Below, piece by piece: positions 32,891 to 42,660 of a stretch of 64,000 nucleotides of DNA. The position numbers and the translations under genes were made by a program. Location: contig JBJLCZ010000012.1 of assembly GCA_045567335.1 (NCBI GenBank), forward strand, positions 34,059-98,058, in the 5' to 3' direction. Every line of letters starts with the position of its first letter. Positions within the stretch are counted from its first letter, which is position 1. The notes under the pieces are model-generated. The model saw nothing but the letters and a program-made list of their open reading frames with translations. It had not been told where the DNA came from and ran no database searches. This DNA comes from Pelagilacustribacter sp045567335 (GTDB lineage Bacteria > Pseudomonadota > Alphaproteobacteria > Pelagibacterales > Pelagibacteraceae).

Positions 32891-34846
32891 TTAGGTAAAA
32901 TTAATTGGATCAACATCAACTGTAAGTTTAATTTTTGATGAAATTTTAAGATTATTTAAAGTTTTAACCAAATTTTTTTGTATCATATCGTCTTTTTTAG
33001 ATCTTAATAACAATCTAGTTCTAAACAATTTTTTTACCTTAAAAAGAGGAGAATCTACTGGTCCCAAGACCTCTAAATTTTTTATTTCTATGAGTTTTTT
33101 TTTAATCTCTTGAGCACCTCTAAAGCTAAAGTCTTTTGAAGTAGACGAAATTATAATAGCAATTAATCTGTAAAATGGAGGAAGTTTATTTTTTTTTCTA
33201 ATTAACAATTCCTCTTCTAAAAATTTTTTAGGGTTATTTATTATTATATCTTTTAAAGTTTCATGCGACGGTGTTAAAGTTTGATATATAATTATTGAGT
33301 TATTCGAAAATCTTCCAGCTCTTCCACTCAATTGATTGTATAGTTGAATATTTTTTTCTGTAGTTCTTAAATCATAACCCTTGCCAGAAAAATCTGCATC
33401 AACTACTACTATGCAGTTAAGTTTTTGAAAGTTATAACCTTTTGATATCATTTGAGTTCCAACCAAAATATCTATTTGATTATTTTCAATTTCTTTTAAT
33501 AAACTAATATTTTTTTTTTTTCTTGTAAGATAGTCACTTGAAAAAATTCTAATTTTTTTTTTGGGAAATTTTTTAACTAATTCTTCAAATATTTTTTCTA
33601 CTCCTGGTCCATACATATTAAAATTGCAATCGTCTTCATTATCTATACATTTTTTTTGTATATTTGTTTTATATCCACAATGATGACATATTAATTTATT
33701 TACAGATTTATGAAATGTTAAATAAATAGAGCATGAAGGACATGAATATTTATAACCACATGTTTTGCAAATTAGAAATGGGGAATAGCCTCTTCTATTT
33801 AAAAAAAATAATACTTGTTCTTTCTTTTTTAAATAATGGTTAACATAACTTATAGTCTCTTCAGCAATATACTCATCTTTAATTATTTTTTGATTTAGAT
33901 TTATAATTTTTATTTTAGGCAAAGAAAAATTATTAAATCTTTTCAATATTTTGATATGGGTATATTTATTTTTTTTTATATTATTAAAAGTTTCTAAAGA
34001 GGGTATTGAAGAAACTAAGCATACTGGAATATTTTCAATGGATGCTCTGGAAATAGCCATATCTCTCGCATTGTATATTAAACCTTCATCTTGTTTATAA
34101 GATGGATCATGTTCCTCATCAATAATTATCAAACCTAAATTTTTAAATGGTAAAAACAATGAAGATCTTGCTCCAATAATTAATTTTATTTTATTATTAG
34201 TTACACCTTGCCATATAATTCTTTTATTTTTGGGAGTTACTTTTGAATGCCATATAGAGGGTTCAAAATTGAAGAAATCAAAAAATCTTTTTTTAAATTG
34301 ATTGGTTAAAAATATTTCAGGCAATAAAATTAAAATCTGCTTGTCTTTTTTTAATAATGACTTTATTTTCTCAAAGTAAACAATTGTTTTACCTGACCCA
34401 GTAACACCTTCTAAAACTGAAACATTAAATGAATTTTTGGTTTTATTTAAACTCTCAAGAGCCTTTTTTTGTTCTATATTAAGTTTGAATTTATTTTTTT
34501 TTTCTACGTATTTAAATTTACCTAGAGTTTCAGTTTTAATCACGTTTTTTGAGTTTCCAATACACATTTTTAAAACTAAACCTTTAGAAACCATATTATA
34601 AGATGAAAACCAATTAATAAATTTTATTAATTTTTCACTTAAAGAAATATCATAAATTTTTTTATTTATATTTCTTAAACGAATTTTTTTTCTTGTAGGG
34701 TAAATTTTATTCCAAACTACCCCAATTTCAGTAGTTTTTCCAAATGGCACTTCTACTAAATCTCCAGGCTTAAAATTATTTTGTAGATCAGATCTATAAG
34801 TTAAAGGATAATTAAATATTTTAGGCAATAAAACTGGTACTTTCAT
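32891..34846 (-). CDS. priA: Primosomal replication protein N' (PriA helicase)
   Basis: 651 residues, shorter than the ~730 of E. coli. Walker A EGVTGSGKTIVYF near residue 140, DEEH box (IIDEEHDPSYKQDEG), zinc-binding Cys pairs CKTCGYKYSCPSC and CHHCG, and motif VI QLSGRAGRF. It restarts stalled replication forks by loading the replisome. The N-terminal DNA-binding domain is present but compact. Placed between lpdA and atpH, the usual alphaproteobacterial order. Confidence 0.93.
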   Translation of the reverse strand: MKVPVLLPKIFNYPLTYRSDLQNNFKPGDLVEVPFGKTTEIGVVWNKIYPTRKKIRLRNINKKIYDISLSEKLIKFINWFSSYNMVSKGLVLKMCIGNSKNVIKTETLGKFKYVEKKNKFKLNIEQKKALESLNKTKNSFNVSVLEGVTGSGKTIVYFEKIKSLLKKDKQILILLPEIFLTNQFKKRFFDFFNFEPSIWHSKVTPKNKRIIWQGVTNNKIKLIIGARSSLFLPFKNLGLIIIDEEHDPSYKQDEGLIYNARDMAISRASIENIPVCLVSSIPSLETFNNIKKNKYTHIKILKRFNNFSLPKIKIINLNQKIIKDEYIAEETISYVNHYLKKKEQVLFFLNRRGYSPFLICKTCGYKYSCPSCSIYLTFHKSVNKLICHHCGYKTNIQKKCIDNEDDCNFNMYGPGVEKIFEELVKKFPKKKIRIFSSDYLTRKKKNISLLKEIENNQIDILVGTQMISKGYNFQKLNCIVVVDADFSGKGYDLRTTEKNIQLYNQLSGRAGRFSNNSIIIYQTLTPSHETLKDIIINNPKKFLEEELLIRKKNKLPPFYRLIAIIISSTSKDFSFRGAQEIKKKLIEIKNLEVLGPVDSPLFKVKKLFRTRLLLRSKKDDMIQKNLVKTLNNLKISSKIKLTVDVDPINFT

Positions 34847-34874
34847 GCCAAGATAGTAGTTGAAATTTTATTAA

Positions 34875-36278
34875 TTAAAAATGAATTGGACGCTTATCAA
34901 CAGCTAATGCAGCCTCTTTTATTGCTTCAGTGTGTGTAGGATGTGCATGGCAAGTTCGTGCAATATCTTCCGCGCTAGCTCCAAATTCCATTGCAAGAGC
35001 CATCTCTGCTATCATATCTCCAGAATGAGGTCCTATGATATGAACACCTAAAACTTTGTCAGTTTTAGAGTCTGCAAGAATTTTTACAAATCCATCAGTC
35101 TCATTATTAACTTTAGCTCTTGAATTTGCAAGAAATGGAAATTTTCCAATTTTATAACTTATATTGCTACTCTTCAGTTGCTCCTCTGTTTTTCCAACCG
35201 TTGCAACTTCTGGAGAAGTATATACAACTCCTGGGATTACATCATAGTTTACATGTCCTGACTTACCGGCTAATATTTCTGCAACAGCTATTCCTTCCTC
35301 TTCCGCTTTATGAGCTAACATAGGCCCTTTAATGACATCTCCTATAGCATAAATATTACTGACTGAAGTTTGGAGTTTAGCGTTTACTTCAACTCTTCCT
35401 TTTTCATCTTTTTTAATTCCAATTTTAGAAAGATTTAAACCCTCCGTGTAAGGTTTTCTTCCAACAGATACTAAAACCTTGTTTGCTTCAATTATTGATT
35501 TTTTTGATGTTATATTATCAATAAATTCTATTTTTACTTTATCTGAATTATTTTTTACTGATATGACTTTAGAATTTAATTGAAACTTAATTCCTTGTTT
35601 TATAAGAATTTTTTTAAATTCATTTGCTACTTCTCTATCTATTCCAGGAGTTATATGATCAAGATATTCAATAACAATTACTTCTGAGCCTAACCTTGAC
35701 CAAACTGATCCCATTTCTAAACCTATATATCCCGCACCTATTACCACTAATTTTTTTGGTACTTCATTTAATGATAGAGCTCCAGTTGAAGAAACAATAT
35801 TTTTTTCATCTATATTAATTCCTGGCAAAGAAGTTGGTTCAGAACCAGTAGCTATTACAATATTTTTAGCTTTATAAGATTTTTTCTCTCCATTATCATA
35901 TACAACCACGTCATTTTTTGAAAAAATAACCCCTTTTCCCCTTAAATAATCTACCTTATTTTTTTTGAATAAGAACTCTATGCCTTTTGTAAGAACTTGA
36001 ACTGACTTATTTTTATTTGACATCATCTTATCAATATTTAATTTAATATCGCTAATTTCTATTCCTTGTTTATTAAAATCTGTTTTTGCTTTATGATAAT
36101 TTTCAGACAAATTAAGTAAACTTTTTGAAGGTATACATCCTACGTTTAAACAGGTTCCTCCCAAAGATCCTCTCGACTCAATGCAGGCAGTTTTTAGTCC
36201 AAGTTGCGCAGCTCTTATTGCGCAAACATAACCTCCAGGGCCACCTCCGATAACAATAAGATCAAAATTATTTTCCAT
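34875..36278 (-). CDS. lpdA: Dihydrolipoyl dehydrogenase (E3)
   Basis: 467 residues. FAD motif VIGGGPGGYVCAIRAAQLG; redox pair Cys43/Cys48 in GGTCLNVGCIPS; NAD motif VVIGAGYIGLEMGS; C-terminal His-Glu pair in CHAHPTHTEAIKE. It reoxidises the lipoyl arm of 2-oxoglutarate (and likely pyruvate) dehydrogenase. One base after sucB. Confidence 0.95.
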   Translation of the reverse strand: MENNFDLIVIGGGPGGYVCAIRAAQLGLKTACIESRGSLGGTCLNVGCIPSKSLLNLSENYHKAKTDFNKQGIEISDIKLNIDKMMSNKNKSVQVLTKGIEFLFKKNKVDYLRGKGVIFSKNDVVVYDNGEKKSYKAKNIVIATGSEPTSLPGINIDEKNIVSSTGALSLNEVPKKLVVIGAGYIGLEMGSVWSRLGSEVIVIEYLDHITPGIDREVANEFKKILIKQGIKFQLNSKVISVKNNSDKVKIEFIDNITSKKSIIEANKVLVSVGRKPYTEGLNLSKIGIKKDEKGRVEVNAKLQTSVSNIYAIGDVIKGPMLAHKAEEEGIAVAEILAGKSGHVNYDVIPGVVYTSPEVATVGKTEEQLKSSNISYKIGKFPFLANSRAKVNNETDGFVKILADSKTDKVLGVHIIGPHSGDMIAEMALAMEFGASAEDIARTCHAHPTHTEAIKEAALAVDKRPIHF

Positions 36279-36279
36279 T

Positions 36280-37605
36280 CTATAAGTCTAAAAAGAGTCT
36301 TTTTGGTTGTTCTAAACTTTCTTTTACAATTTTTAAAAAAGAAACAGCTTCCTTTCCGTCTATTATTCTATGATCGTAGGATAAAGCAAGGTACATGATT
36401 GGTCTAACTGTTATATTGTCTTCAATTACCACTGGTCTTTTAATAATATTATGCATACCTAAAACTGCTGATTGAGGTGGATTTAATATTGGTGTCGAAA
36501 GCATAGATCCATATATTCCTCCATTAGTTATAGTAAAAGTACCACCTTGAAGATCATCAATTGTGATTTTACCATCTCTAGCTTTTTGTCCCAGTAAATT
36601 AATATTTTTTTCAATATCGGCAAATGACATTTCGTCAGTATTCCTTAAAACTGGCACAACTAAACCCCTATCAGTACCAACAGCTATACTAATGTTGTAA
36701 TAATTTTTATATATAATGTCATCTCCTTGGATTTCTGCATTAATTGCAGGATAATTTTTTAATCCAATAACACAGGCTTTAACAAAAAATGACATGAAAC
36801 CTAACTTAACTGAGTATTGTTTTTGAAATTCATCTTTATATTTATTTCTCATTGATATGACTTCGTGCATATCAACCTCATTAAATGTTGTAAGCATTGC
36901 TGCATTCTCTTGAGCTTCTTTTAATCTCTTAGCTATAGTTAGGCGTAATCTAGTCATTTTAATTTTTTCTTCAGGACCATGTTGAGCTTTTCTTTCTGAA
37001 GGCAAAGGTTTGATACCCATTAATTTCATCACATCTTCTTTTAAAACAACACCATTTTTTCCACTTCCACTAATTTCTTTCAAATTTATATTTGATTCAG
37101 AAGCAATTCTTCTTGCTGCTGGTGAAATAACTTTATTTTCAATTTTTTGTTCCTTAGATGTTTTTTCTTCGTAAATTTCATTAAGAATTAAAGGTTGTTC
37201 CGCTAAATTATTTTCTTTTTCAAGAACAAATGGTTTTTCCGCTAAATTATTTTCTTTTTCAAGAACAAATGGTTTTTCTTTCTCTTTTTTTTTATTTGGA
37301 GTAATATTATTTTTTTTTGTTGGAGGCTTATAGTTCTTATCTTCTTTAGGTAAACCTTCAGAATTTGACTTAGAGGATATTGTGCCTAATAAGGAACCAA
37401 CATTTACAGTTTGTCCTTCATTTACAGAAATTTTCTCTAGAGTTCCGTTTGATGGGGCTGGAACTTCGATATTAACTTTATCGGTTTCTAATTCTACTAA
37501 AGGTTCGTCTGATACAATTTTATCACCTTGATTTTTTAACCATTTAGAAACTGTAGCCTCTGTTACAGACTCTCCTAATGTTGGGACTAGTATTTTTTCT
37601 GACAT
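36280..37605 (-). CDS. sucB: Dihydrolipoamide succinyltransferase (E2 of 2-oxoglutarate dehydrogenase)
   Basis: 441 residues. Lipoyl domain with Lys43 in ETDKVNIEV; a linker of about residues 80-155; peripheral-subunit binding domain VISPAARRIA near 162; catalytic domain with SYDHRIIDGKEAV near the end. The linker contains a 13-residue direct duplication (EKPFVLEKENNLA twice) and a third degenerate copy. Overlaps sucA by one base. Confidence 0.95.
   Translation of the reverse strand: MSEKILVPTLGESVTEATVSKWLKNQGDKIVSDEPLVELETDKVNIEVPAPSNGTLEKISVNEGQTVNVGSLLGTISSKSNSEGLPKEDKNYKPPTKKNNITPNKKKEKEKPFVLEKENNLAEKPFVLEKENNLAEQPLILNEIYEEKTSKEQKIENKVISPAARRIASESNINLKEISGSGKNGVVLKEDVMKLMGIKPLPSERKAQHGPEEKIKMTRLRLTIAKRLKEAQENAAMLTTFNEVDMHEVISMRNKYKDEFQKQYSVKLGFMSFFVKACVIGLKNYPAINAEIQGDDIIYKNYYNISIAVGTDRGLVVPVLRNTDEMSFADIEKNINLLGQKARDGKITIDDLQGGTFTITNGGIYGSMLSTPILNPPQSAVLGMHNIIKRPVVIEDNITVRPIMYLALSYDHRIIDGKEAVSFLKIVKESLEQPKRLFLDL
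37201..37278 (-). repeat. Perfect 39-bp direct tandem repeat inside sucB
   Basis: Bases 37201-37239 are identical to 37240-37278. In frame they encode two copies of a 13-residue segment (EKPFVLEKENNLA) in the flexible linker after the lipoyl domain; a diverged third copy (EQPLILNE...) follows. Confidence 0.9.
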
Positions 37606-40496
37606 TAATTAAATTTTCCTACTACCTTTTCTAATATTTCTTTTTGTTGTGCAAGATGTTTATTTAGATTTCCAGTCGCAGTAGTGGCTGATGCTTTTCG
37701 TCCAATATAAATAATTATATCACTTTTAGATTGAATTATGTCTAATATACGATTTATATAATTTCTAACAGTATTCCAGGCACCCATATTTTTAGGTTCC
37801 TCTTGGCACCAATAAAATTTAGCTTTTTTATACTTTTTAAGTATTAAAGCTAATGTTTTTGCAGGAAAGGGGTATAGTTGTTCAATTCTTATAAAAACCA
37901 CCTTGTCATTTTTAGCTGTTTCTCTTGCTTCAATTAAATCAAAATAAATTTTTCCAGAGCAGATAACTACTTTCTCAATCTTTTTATCATTTACAAGCTT
38001 GATTAATTTACTTTCGCTTAAATATGCGTGGTCCTCTAGAACTCTGTGAAAAGTATTCTTTTTTGTAAAATCTACTAATTTTGAAACACATCTCTTGTGT
38101 CGAAGAAGAGATTTTGGCGTCATAATTACTAATGGTTTTCTAAAATCTCTATGCATTTGTCTCCTTAAAACATGAAAATAATTTGCTGGAGTAGTACAGT
38201 TTACTACTTGTATATTTTCACCGGCACACAATTGTAAAAATCTCTCTAACCTAGCTGATGAGTGTTCTGGACCCTGGCCTTCGTATCCGTGAGGTAACAA
38301 AAGTACAAGTCCACTAGCTCTACCCCATTTAGACTCGCTTGAAGTGATAAACTGATCAATAATTATCTGGGCTCCATTAGCAAAATCTCCAAATTGTGCT
38401 TCCCATAAAACTAAGGTTTCAGGCTCAGATAAAGAATAACCAAATTCAAAACCTAAAACAGCTAATTCAGACAATAGACTATCTATTATTTCAAATTTTT
38501 TTTGTTTCTTATTAATATTATTTAAAGGAACGTACCTTTCATGACTATCTTGATTCCTTAAAACAGAATGTCTTTGACTAAATGTTCCTCGTCCTGAATC
38601 TTGACCGGATAACCTTACAGAAAAGCCTTCATCTAAAAGGGTGCCAAATGCCAATAGTTCTGCTGTAGACCAATCTACTGGATGATCTTCTGTAAACATT
38701 TTTTTTCTATTATCAAAAATTTTTCTTAAAGTTTTGTGAATAGAAAAATCTTGATGAACAAATGTGATTTTTTTTCCGATTTCTAGAGCTTTTTCTTTAG
38801 TTACGCCACTTACTCCTCTTTTATCTTTTCCAAGCTCAGGTTTAAATCTTGACCAAGTTCCATCATACCATTTTAAATCAGACTTATAATTTTTCGAAGA
38901 CTCAAATTCTTTTTCTAAATATCTTTTAAAATTACTTTTTTGATTATTAATATCTTCTAAAGTCAACAAGCCCTCGCTTGCAATTTTTTTTCCATATGTA
39001 TCTAAAGTAGTTGGCTGAATTTTAATTTTTTTATACATCAACGGTTGTGTAAAAGATGGCTCATCTCCCTCATTATGCCCAAATCTTCTGTAACAAACTA
39101 TATCTATCACAACATCTCTATTAAATTTTTGTCTAAATTCTGTAGCAATTTTTGCACAATGAACAACAGCTTCGGGGTCATCTCCATTGACATGAAATAT
39201 TGGTGCTTGAGCTGTTTTAGCAACATCTGACGGATAAGGAGATGATCTAGCAAAACGAGGTGCTGTTGTAAAACCAATTTGATTATTTACTATTACATGA
39301 ATTGTACCCCCAATATTGTGGCCAGGTAAACCCGACATAGCAAAACATTCAGCAACTACGCCTTGGCCTGCAAAGGCAGCATCTCCGTGCATAAGTACTG
39401 GTATAACTTTTTTTCTTTCTGGATCTTTATGAAAAAATTGTTTTGCTCTTACTTGACCTAAAACTACTGGATTAACAGCTTCTAAATGTGATGGATTATC
39501 TGTCAAACTAATATGCACACGATTGTTATCAAACTCTCTATCAGATGATGCTCCTAAATGATATTTTACATCGCCTTCAAAATCTTTTTTAGAACTTACG
39601 CTTTTGCCAAAAAATTCACTAAAAATAGCTTTATAAGATTTTCCCATTACATTTGCTAAAACGTTTAATCTACCACGATGTGGCATACCTATTTTAATTT
39701 CTTTAGCACCTAAATTTCCACCTCTTTTAATAATTTGCTCTAGAGCTGGTATTAGAGCCTCACCTCCATCTAGGCCAAATCTTTTTGTACCTACAAATTT
39801 TACATGTAAATATTTTTCAAATCCTTCCGCCTCTATTATTTTATTTAAAATTGCTTTCTTTCCGTTTTCAGTAAAGGAAACTTCTTTTTCTTTTCCTTCT
39901 ACTCTATCTCTTATCCATGATTTTTCTTCTGGATCACCCATATGCATAAACTCATATCCGATGTTTGAACAATACGTTTTTTTTAAAATATTTAGTATCT
40001 CATTTAAAGTGGCGTGTTGTTGTCCTAGGACGCCGTCTAAAAATATTTTTCTATTAAAATCATTATGTGTAAAACCATATGACTCTGGTTTTAATTCTGA
40101 ATGCTCCTCTCTCTTTTGAATTCCTAATGGATCTAAATTAGCTATTAAATGACCTCTTATCCTATAGGCTCTAATTAACATTATTGCTCTAACAGAATCT
40201 TTTGTTGATTGCTCAATCAATTCTGGATTTTTATTTATTGATTTTTGTTTTTTGAGAATTTCAGTTTCTTTTTTTAAAAATTTTTTTATCTTCTTAGGAG
40301 ACCAACTTGGACCTTTCAAACTATCAGAAATAATATCATTACTATCTTTAAGACCGTCAAAAAAAGATTTCCATCCTTCTGGCAATGTTTCAGGATTTAA
40401 CAAATAATCAGAATAAAATTCTTCTATAAATGAAGAGTTATTTCCAGCCAGGAAAGAGGTTTTTTTATAAATGCTGTTATCTTTTGAGGAAGACAT
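37605..40496 (-). CDS. sucA: 2-oxoglutarate dehydrogenase E1
   Basis: 963 residues, usual for the family. ThDP-binding and active-site motifs visible include GMPHRGRLNVL, HGDAAFAGQGVV, VIVNNQIGFTT and NGDDPEAV. It decarboxylates 2-oxoglutarate and transfers the succinyl group to SucB lipoate. Next upstream gene is sucD with a 33-base gap; shares one base with sucB. Confidence 0.97.
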   Translation of the reverse strand: MSSSKDNSIYKKTSFLAGNNSSFIEEFYSDYLLNPETLPEGWKSFFDGLKDSNDIISDSLKGPSWSPKKIKKFLKKETEILKKQKSINKNPELIEQSTKDSVRAIMLIRAYRIRGHLIANLDPLGIQKREEHSELKPESYGFTHNDFNRKIFLDGVLGQQHATLNEILNILKKTYCSNIGYEFMHMGDPEEKSWIRDRVEGKEKEVSFTENGKKAILNKIIEAEGFEKYLHVKFVGTKRFGLDGGEALIPALEQIIKRGGNLGAKEIKIGMPHRGRLNVLANVMGKSYKAIFSEFFGKSVSSKKDFEGDVKYHLGASSDREFDNNRVHISLTDNPSHLEAVNPVVLGQVRAKQFFHKDPERKKVIPVLMHGDAAFAGQGVVAECFAMSGLPGHNIGGTIHVIVNNQIGFTTAPRFARSSPYPSDVAKTAQAPIFHVNGDDPEAVVHCAKIATEFRQKFNRDVVIDIVCYRRFGHNEGDEPSFTQPLMYKKIKIQPTTLDTYGKKIASEGLLTLEDINNQKSNFKRYLEKEFESSKNYKSDLKWYDGTWSRFKPELGKDKRGVSGVTKEKALEIGKKITFVHQDFSIHKTLRKIFDNRKKMFTEDHPVDWSTAELLAFGTLLDEGFSVRLSGQDSGRGTFSQRHSVLRNQDSHERYVPLNNINKKQKKFEIIDSLLSELAVLGFEFGYSLSEPETLVLWEAQFGDFANGAQIIIDQFITSSESKWGRASGLVLLLPHGYEGQGPEHSSARLERFLQLCAGENIQVVNCTTPANYFHVLRRQMHRDFRKPLVIMTPKSLLRHKRCVSKLVDFTKKNTFHRVLEDHAYLSESKLIKLVNDKKIEKVVICSGKIYFDLIEARETAKNDKVVFIRIEQLYPFPAKTLALILKKYKKAKFYWCQEEPKNMGAWNTVRNYINRILDIIQSKSDIIIYIGRKASATTATGNLNKHLAQQKEILEKVVGKFN

Positions 40497-40529
40497 TTTA
40501 GCAATTATTTTAACATAAATTTTAAAAAA

Positions 40530-41405
40530 TCAACCATTAAGTTTTTGATAAAGGGTTTTACCTATATCAGCAGGTGAATTTGATATAGTTATGCCGGCAG
40601 ATTTCATTATTTCAATTTTATCTTCAGCACCGCCTTTCCCGCCAGAAATTATGGCACCTGCATGACCCATTCTTCTTCCTGGAGGTGCAGTAAGTCCTGC
40701 AATAAATCCCACCATTGGTTTCTTGATTTTTGATCTTTTTAAAAACTCTGACGCCTCTTCTTCAGCAGAACCTCCTATTTCACCTATCATTACAATTGAT
40801 TTGGTATCATCATCTTTTAAAAAAAGCTCAAGACAATCAATAAAGTTAGTTCCATTTATAGGATCTCCACCTATTCCTATGCAAGTTGATTGTCCCATTC
40901 CATTTTTAGAGGTCTGGTCAACAGCTTCATAGGTTAAAGTTCCAGATCTTGAAACTATTCCAACCGATCCTTTTTTATGAATATTTCCAGGCATAATACC
41001 AATCTTACATTCTTCAGGAGTAATTATTCCAGGGCAGTTAGGACCAATAAGTCTGCTTCTATTATTTTTTAATTCTTTTTTGACTTTGATCATGTCTATA
41101 ACGGGTATTCCCTCAGTGATACAAACTATTAGTTCTATTTTTGAATCTATTGCCTCAAGTATTGCTTCACCTGCAAATTTTGGAGGAACATATATCATTG
41201 TGGCATTTGCTTTAGTAACATCTTTTGCTTCTTGAACTGTATTAAAGACTGGAAGCTCTAAATGTTTTTGACCTCCTTTTTTGGGGGTAACTCCTCCAAC
41301 TAATTTGGTTCCGTATTTTAAAGCTTGATCTGAATGAAACGTTCCATGAGTTCCAGTAAATCCTTGACAAATTACTTTGGTATTCTTATCGACTAGAACT
41401 GGCAT
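40530..41405 (-). CDS. sucD: Succinyl-CoA synthetase alpha subunit
   Basis: 291 residues. CoA-binding QGFTGTHGTFHSDQAL near residue 14 and the phosphohistidine loop MGHAGAIISGGKGGAEDK near 245. It works with SucC to make succinate and ATP/GTP. One base overlap with sucC. Confidence 0.96.
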   Translation of the reverse strand: MPVLVDKNTKVICQGFTGTHGTFHSDQALKYGTKLVGGVTPKKGGQKHLELPVFNTVQEAKDVTKANATMIYVPPKFAGEAILEAIDSKIELIVCITEGIPVIDMIKVKKELKNNRSRLIGPNCPGIITPEECKIGIMPGNIHKKGSVGIVSRSGTLTYEAVDQTSKNGMGQSTCIGIGGDPINGTNFIDCLELFLKDDDTKSIVMIGEIGGSAEEEASEFLKRSKIKKPMVGFIAGLTAPPGRRMGHAGAIISGGKGGAEDKIEIMKSAGITISNSPADIGKTLYQKLNG

Positions 41406-42565
41406 TATTTTATAGCCTCAACAATTTTTTTAGCTGCATCATTTAAATCATTTGCAGATAATATTTTTAAACCTGATTTATCCAAAATATTTTTACCTTC
41501 AATAAAATTTGTTCCAGCCAATCTTACTACCAGTGGAACATTTAAATTAGTTTCTCTTGCAGCTTCTATAACTCCTTGGGCAAGGACGTCACAACGCATA
41601 ATGCCACCAAATATATTAATTAATATTCCTTTAACATTTTTATCTGACAAAATTAATTTAAAAGCTTCACTAACTTTTTCTTTTGAAGCTCCTCCTCCAA
41701 CATCTAAAAAATTTGCTGGCTCTTCGCCATATAATTTAATTATATCCATGGTTGCCATAGCTAAACCAGCACCATTTACCATGCAACCTATAGATCCATT
41801 TAATTTAATATACGCTAAATCATGTTTACTAGCTTCAATTTCTGCTGGCTCTTCTTCGTTCAGGTCTCTTAACTCTAAAATTTCAGGTCTTCTAAATATT
41901 GCGTTATCGTCAAAATTCATTTTTGCATCTAAACATAATATTTTTTCTTCTTTTGTTATAATCAATGGATTGATTTCTATTAAACCAGCATCTTTTTCTA
42001 TTAAAATTTTATACAAAGATTTTATTAGATTTTCAGCCTGGTTTTTTTGATCCTTATTTAAATTGAACGGACTTATAATTTTTTCAATATCTGTAATATT
42101 AATATCATCTGCTAATTCAACTTTAGTTGTTATTATTTTATCAGGAGTTTCAGTGGCAACTTTTTCTATATCCATTCCACCTTCTGTGCTACTTATAAAT
42201 GCAATTTTTGAACTTTCTCTATCAACCAGACAAGATAAATAAAATTCTTTTAAAATTTCAGATGCTTCTTCGATATATAGTCTTTTTACTTTTTTGCCTT
42301 CTAAACCGGTTTGGTGTGTGATTAATATTTTTCCAAACATTTTTTTGGACTCAATTTTTAATTCATCTAATGATTTTATAAGTTTAACACCTCCAGCCTT
42401 ACCTCTTCCACCCGCATGTATCTGGGCTTTCAAAACATATTCTTTGCTATCTAATTTGCTTATTTTACTTTCAATTTCACTAGGGTCAAAAATAACAATG
42501 CCATTAGATACAGGAGCGCCAAACTCTTTTAATATTTTTTTTGCCTGATGCTCATGAATATTCAT
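41405..42565 (-). CDS. sucC: Succinyl-CoA synthetase beta subunit
   Basis: 386 residues of ATP-grasp fold. MNIHEHQAKKILKEFGAPVS start, KAQIHAGGRGKAGGVK, and INPLIITKE plus LDVGGGASKEKV motifs. First gene of sucCDAB-lpdA. In many alphaproteobacteria mdh lies just upstream; here it is 5.2 kb away. Confidence 0.97.
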   Translation of the reverse strand: MNIHEHQAKKILKEFGAPVSNGIVIFDPSEIESKISKLDSKEYVLKAQIHAGGRGKAGGVKLIKSLDELKIESKKMFGKILITHQTGLEGKKVKRLYIEEASEILKEFYLSCLVDRESSKIAFISSTEGGMDIEKVATETPDKIITTKVELADDINITDIEKIISPFNLNKDQKNQAENLIKSLYKILIEKDAGLIEINPLIITKEEKILCLDAKMNFDDNAIFRRPEILELRDLNEEEPAEIEASKHDLAYIKLNGSIGCMVNGAGLAMATMDIIKLYGEEPANFLDVGGGASKEKVSEAFKLILSDKNVKGILINIFGGIMRCDVLAQGVIEAARETNLNVPLVVRLAGTNFIEGKNILDKSGLKILSANDLNDAAKKIVEAIK

Positions 42566-42642
42566 TTTTGATTTTTTTCCTTAGAATGTTTATTTATCGT
42601 GCATTAACATATTTTTTTTAATAAGATAATTCTTTTAGTATT

Positions 42643-42648
42643 TATAAT
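42643..42648 (+). promoter_or_regulatory. Possible -10 box for the glycan cassette
   Basis: A perfect TATAAT ends 12 bases before the GTG start at 42661. No good -35 is seen at the right distance, so the start site and promoter are uncertain. Confidence 0.3.
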
Positions 42649-42660
42649 TATAAAAATAAA

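Noticed and set aside
37201..37278. Mobile element or phage repeat
   Set aside because: In-frame repeat within a linker, no inverted ends or transposase.
41601..42050. 149-residue frame on the plus strand
   Set aside because: Antisense to sucC in a strongly conserved gene; Pro/Ser/Ile-rich shadow with no ribosome site.
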